DNA from: Alphaproteobacteria bacterium
Lineage (GTDB): Bacteria > Pseudomonadota > Alphaproteobacteria > GCA-2731375
Assembly: GCA_030746635.1 (NCBI GenBank)
Contig: JASLMH010000025.1
Span: 1-38,128 of the forward strand
Reading direction: 5' to 3'
DNA length: 38,128 bases
The notes under the pieces: model-generated
Database searches by the model: none
The model's input: only the letters and a program-made list of their open reading frames with translations
Told to the model about the DNA's origin: nothing
Made by a program: the position numbers and the translations under genes
Shown: piece by piece, positions 35,351 to 38,128 of the stretch
How the letters are laid out: every line of letters starts with the position of its first letter
Numbering within the stretch: the stretch's first letter is position 1

Positions 35351-35404
35351 CTTAGTACCACAAGGTCGATCGGATATTACTAAGAATCGAAATATCGCGA
35401 TATT
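35351..35404. promoter_or_regulatory. Two palindromic elements: CTTAGTA-N20-TACTAAG (35351-35384) and perfect 14-mer AATATCGCGATATT (35391-35404)
   Basis: Read directly in the AT-rich intergenic region between the divergent kinase and hotdog genes. Confidence 0.45.
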
Positions 35405-35515
35405 GTAGAGGCAGCAAGAATGACATGTCGCACCGAAGTAACTGCAACTATTAGGGGTGACATCTTGCGTTTTTCAATGAGTTGGACGGTGATGTTCGGA
35501 GCAGGTCGATAAACC

Positions 35516-36316
35516 ATGTCGCAATCCGTGCCGACCCACGAACAGGTGGGCTATGTGTTCGATGAATGGCGGACTTCGGTGGGGCGCGAACGGCAGGAGC
35601 GCTACCACCAGGGCGCCGAGATCGATGACAGCCTGTACCGGGACTTCGCCGACCCCTCCATCCTGGCCAACGACTGCCTGCACGGCGCCCGGCCCAAGGA
35701 CGACCTTGGCGCGACGCGGCTCCACTATGGCGCCCGGCTGCGGCAGGCGGCGCCCATTCGCTCGGATCAGGAACTGCTGGTACGGGCCGAGGTCGCCAGC
35801 GTGGCGCCGGTCCGGCGCGGCCGCTTGATCACCATCGCCTTCGCCTTCGTCGATACCGACGGCGGGGTGCCGGTGCGCATCGATCATCAAAGCCTGATCG
35901 TCGATGCCGACGACGCCAAGGCCGGCGCCGCCGGCCAGGGCAAATCAACGGCGCCGGACGACCGCGCCTTCGTCAGCCTGGCGCGCAAACAGATGACGCC
36001 CCGGGGAGTGCGCCAATTCAGTCACGAATTTCCCCACCTGCGCAGCCACCACGAACCGGAGGCCGCCGCCGCCATCGGCATGCGGGCACCGATCGCCCAG
36101 GGCCTGATGTCATTGACCAACATGCTGGAACAACTCAGCCTGGAAGGACCGCCCCGCGCCGTCGACATCGCCGTCCGCTTCCTGCGGCCGATCTTCTGGG
36201 ACGAGGAAATCGACATCCAGGGTCATCGGCAAGGCGGCCGCCTGTCGGCCCTGCGCTGCCTCAAGCCGGACGGCAAGGTGGCCAGTACGGGCACCATCGA
36301 ACAACTGGTTTATTGA
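35516..36316 (+). CDS. Double-hotdog MaoC-like acyl-CoA hydratase/dehydratase family protein
   Basis: Two hotdog-like halves: LHYGARLRQAAPIRSDQELLVRAEVASVAPVRRGRLITIAFAFVD and MRAPIAQGLMSLTNMLEQLSLEGPPRAVDIAVRFLRPIFWDEEIDIQG; resembles MaoC/mesaconyl-CoA hydratase-type proteins. Confidence 0.6.
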   Translation: MSQSVPTHEQVGYVFDEWRTSVGRERQERYHQGAEIDDSLYRDFADPSILANDCLHGARPKDDLGATRLHYGARLRQAAPIRSDQELLVRAEVASVAPVRRGRLITIAFAFVDTDGGVPVRIDHQSLIVDADDAKAGAAGQGKSTAPDDRAFVSLARKQMTPRGVRQFSHEFPHLRSHHEPEAAAAIGMRAPIAQGLMSLTNMLEQLSLEGPPRAVDIAVRFLRPIFWDEEIDIQGHRQGGRLSALRCLKPDGKVASTGTIEQLVY

Positions 36317-36317
36317 A

Positions 36318-37880
36318 CTAAGGAGCTTCGTCGTCCCAATAGGGCGCGCGCAGCATCCGCTTCAACACCTTGCCCAGGGCGTTGCGGGGGAACTCCTCGC
36401 GGAATTCCACCGCCTTGACCCGCTGGTGTTTGGCCAGCCGCTGGTTGCTCCAGGCCTTGATGTCGTCGGGCTCGGCGTCGGCATCGGCGGCCGGGATGAC
36501 CAGGGCCAGGGGCGTCTCGCCCCAGCGCTCGTCGGGGATGCCGATCACCGTGACGTCCTGCACCGCCGGATGCTCGCCGATCACCCCTTCGATGTCAGCC
36601 GGGAAGATGTTGAAGCCGCCGGAGATGATCATGTCCTTCTTGCGGTCGAGGATGTAGAGGAAGCCGTCCGCGTCCAGGCGGCCGATATCGCCCGAGCGCA
36701 GGAACTGCCGGCCGCGTTCGTCCGGGCAGATGATTTCCTCGGTCGCCTCCGGCCGGTTGTGGTAGCCGAGCATCTGGCCGCCGCCGTAGCCGGCGATCTC
36801 GCCGACCTCGCCGCGCGGCAGGGTGTCGCCGGCCTCGTCGACGATGCGCACCTCGTAACCCAGCACCGGCGTGCCGACCGAGCCGAACTTGTCGGCGTGC
36901 TGCTGCGGCCGGATCATGGTCGCGCAGCCTTCCGAGAAGCCGTACATCTCGAACAGGCCGGGGCCCATGCGCTCCAGCACCGCCTGCTTGATGTCCCGGC
37001 GCAAGGGCGAGCCGCCCGACAGCATCATGGTCAACGAACTCAGATCGAAATCGCCGATCGCCGCGTCGGCCAAGACGGCGATGAACTGCGGCGGCACCAT
37101 GAAGGTATGGCTGATGCGCTGTTCGGCCACCGCTTCCAGGAAACCGCGCGGCGAGAAGCCGGGCATGATCACCAGGGTGGCGCCGACGAACAGCGCCGGC
37201 AGCACCATCAACAAGGTGCCGTTGGAATAGAGGGGCGTGGTGGTCAGGGCACGGCTATCGCCATCGAAGGCCAGTTCGATGGCGTTGGAATAGGACCAGT
37301 GCTGGCGAGCCCGGTGGCTCTGGGCGATACCCTTGGGCAGCCCGGTGGTGCCGGAGGAATAGATGATGTTGTATTCGTCGGTCATGCGGTAGCGGACCTT
37401 GGGCGGCGTATCCGGGGCCGCCGCCACCAGATCGTCGAAATCACGCCAGACCGCCGCCGCGCCGCCGCGCAGCAAGAAACGGTCGGCGGCGATGGTGGTC
37501 ATCCCGTCCTTGGCCGGCTCGATACGCGGCTGCAGATCGGCACTGGTGATCAATGTCCCGGCCCCGGCATCGGCGATCAGCACCGCCAGCTGTTCGGCCG
37601 TCAGCATGCCGCTCAGCGGCACCACGCTGGCACCGCACTTGACCACGCCGAGCAGGGTCAGCAGGGTATCGATGCTGTCGCTCATCAGCACCGCCACCCG
37701 CTCGCCGCGGCCGATACCTTCGGCGCCCAGGGCGTTGGCGACCCGGTTCAGGCCAAGATCGAGTTCGCCCCAGGTCAGGCGTTCGTCGCCGCAGACCACC
37801 GCCTCGCGGTCGGGCTGAAACGCCGCGTGGGTGGCCCAGACATCGGGCAGAAAGACCTGGGCGTCTTCCAGCGCCGCCAT
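36318..37880 (-). CDS. AMP-binding acyl-CoA ligase/synthetase
   Basis: IIYSSGTTGLPKGIAQSHRARQHW, YGFSEGCATM, RSGDIGRLDADGFLYILDRKKDMIISGGFNIFPADIEGVIGEHPAVQDVTVIGIPDERWGE, PRNALGKVLKRML; adenylate-forming enzyme motifs. Start ATG 37880. Confidence 0.93.
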   Translation of the reverse strand: MAALEDAQVFLPDVWATHAAFQPDREAVVCGDERLTWGELDLGLNRVANALGAEGIGRGERVAVLMSDSIDTLLTLLGVVKCGASVVPLSGMLTAEQLAVLIADAGAGTLITSADLQPRIEPAKDGMTTIAADRFLLRGGAAAVWRDFDDLVAAAPDTPPKVRYRMTDEYNIIYSSGTTGLPKGIAQSHRARQHWSYSNAIELAFDGDSRALTTTPLYSNGTLLMVLPALFVGATLVIMPGFSPRGFLEAVAEQRISHTFMVPPQFIAVLADAAIGDFDLSSLTMMLSGGSPLRRDIKQAVLERMGPGLFEMYGFSEGCATMIRPQQHADKFGSVGTPVLGYEVRIVDEAGDTLPRGEVGEIAGYGGGQMLGYHNRPEATEEIICPDERGRQFLRSGDIGRLDADGFLYILDRKKDMIISGGFNIFPADIEGVIGEHPAVQDVTVIGIPDERWGETPLALVIPAADADAEPDDIKAWSNQRLAKHQRVKAVEFREEFPRNALGKVLKRMLRAPYWDDEAP

Positions 37881-37882
37881 GG

Positions 37883-38128
37883 CTAGTTCGCTTCGCTGCC
37901 TCCGGATTCCGCCGCCATCTGTTGGCGCGCCGGCGACAGGCAGGGCGGGCCGGCCGGCGCCTCGACCGTGATGGCTTCGTCGTTCAGCCAGCACATCGGA
38001 TCGGAGGCGGTGATGTCGCCCTGGTAGAAATAGGCGTTCGAGCGGCAGCCCCAGCAGACATCGTTGTTCTGGCAACTGGCGCAGGCGCCACTGACCTCGA
38101 AGTCGTAGCACAGCCGCCGGCCATGCTC
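37883..38128 (-). CDS. C-terminal SPASM-type Fe-S domain of a radical SAM-like protein (partial, N-terminus beyond window end)
   Basis: Hand translation of the reverse complement: EHGRRLCYDFEVSGACASCQNNDVCWGCRSNAYFYQGDITASDPMCWLNDEAITVEAPAGPPCLSPARQQMAAESGGSEAN*; CxxCxxxxxCxGCRxxAYxxxGDxxxSDPxCW is SPASM-like. Not in the ORF track because its start lies outside the window. Confidence 0.75.
   Translation of the reverse strand, partial: EHGRRLCYDFEVSGACASCQNNDVCWGCRSNAYFYQGDITASDPMCWLNDEAITVEAPAGPPCLSPARQQMAAESGGSEAN

Noticed and set aside
1-38128. CRISPR arrays, tRNA/rRNA genes, transposases, phage genes, toxin-antitoxin pairs
   Set aside because: No regularly spaced repeats or recognisable genes of these types were seen by eye; small RNA genes cannot be excluded without covariance-model searches.

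Overview
This is a high-GC window that looks like an alphaproteobacterial (Rhodospirillales-type) chromosome. That placement is inferred from gene content and codon bias only. (1) 1-12.7 kb: accessory metabolism, with a MATE exporter/HxlR regulator divergent pair, a TRAP transporter (dctMQP) divergent from a CaiB-type CoA-transferase, and a VOC / Thr-Ser dehydratase / L-2-haloacid dehalogenase / lytic transglycosylase series, followed by dapA, smpB and a uracil-DNA glycosylase. (2) 12.7-21.5 kb: housekeeping, with a NYN-domain protein, folK, rpoZ, a relA/spoT homologue, pyrE, pdxJ, acpS, lepB, rnc and era. (3) 21.5-38.1 kb: an apparent anaerobic/aromatic redox island. It holds a 4-hydroxybenzoyl-CoA reductase-like molybdoenzyme (all three subunits, with the diagnostic extra Fe-S insertion in the FAD subunit), a RidA protein, a hypothetical protein, an orphan flagellin, and a five-gene operon joining indolepyruvate- and 2-oxoglutarate-type ferredoxin oxidoreductases. 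A PAS histidine kinase, a double-hotdog hydratase, an acyl-CoA ligase and the C-terminus of a radical SAM/SPASM protein complete it. Most interesting: the iorA-iorB::ferredoxin-korA-korB-korC operon, where the only KorD-like ferredoxin domain is fused to IorB. It is preceded by a near-consensus FNR/Anr box whose centre falls at -41.5 from a predicted start site. Other non-coding signals are a 133-bp imperfect palindrome bounded by CTAG, a 12-bp perfect palindrome (TTGGGTACCCAA) upstream of the reductase genes, and several inverted-repeat operator candidates. No tRNA, rRNA, CRISPR array or transposase gene was recognised.
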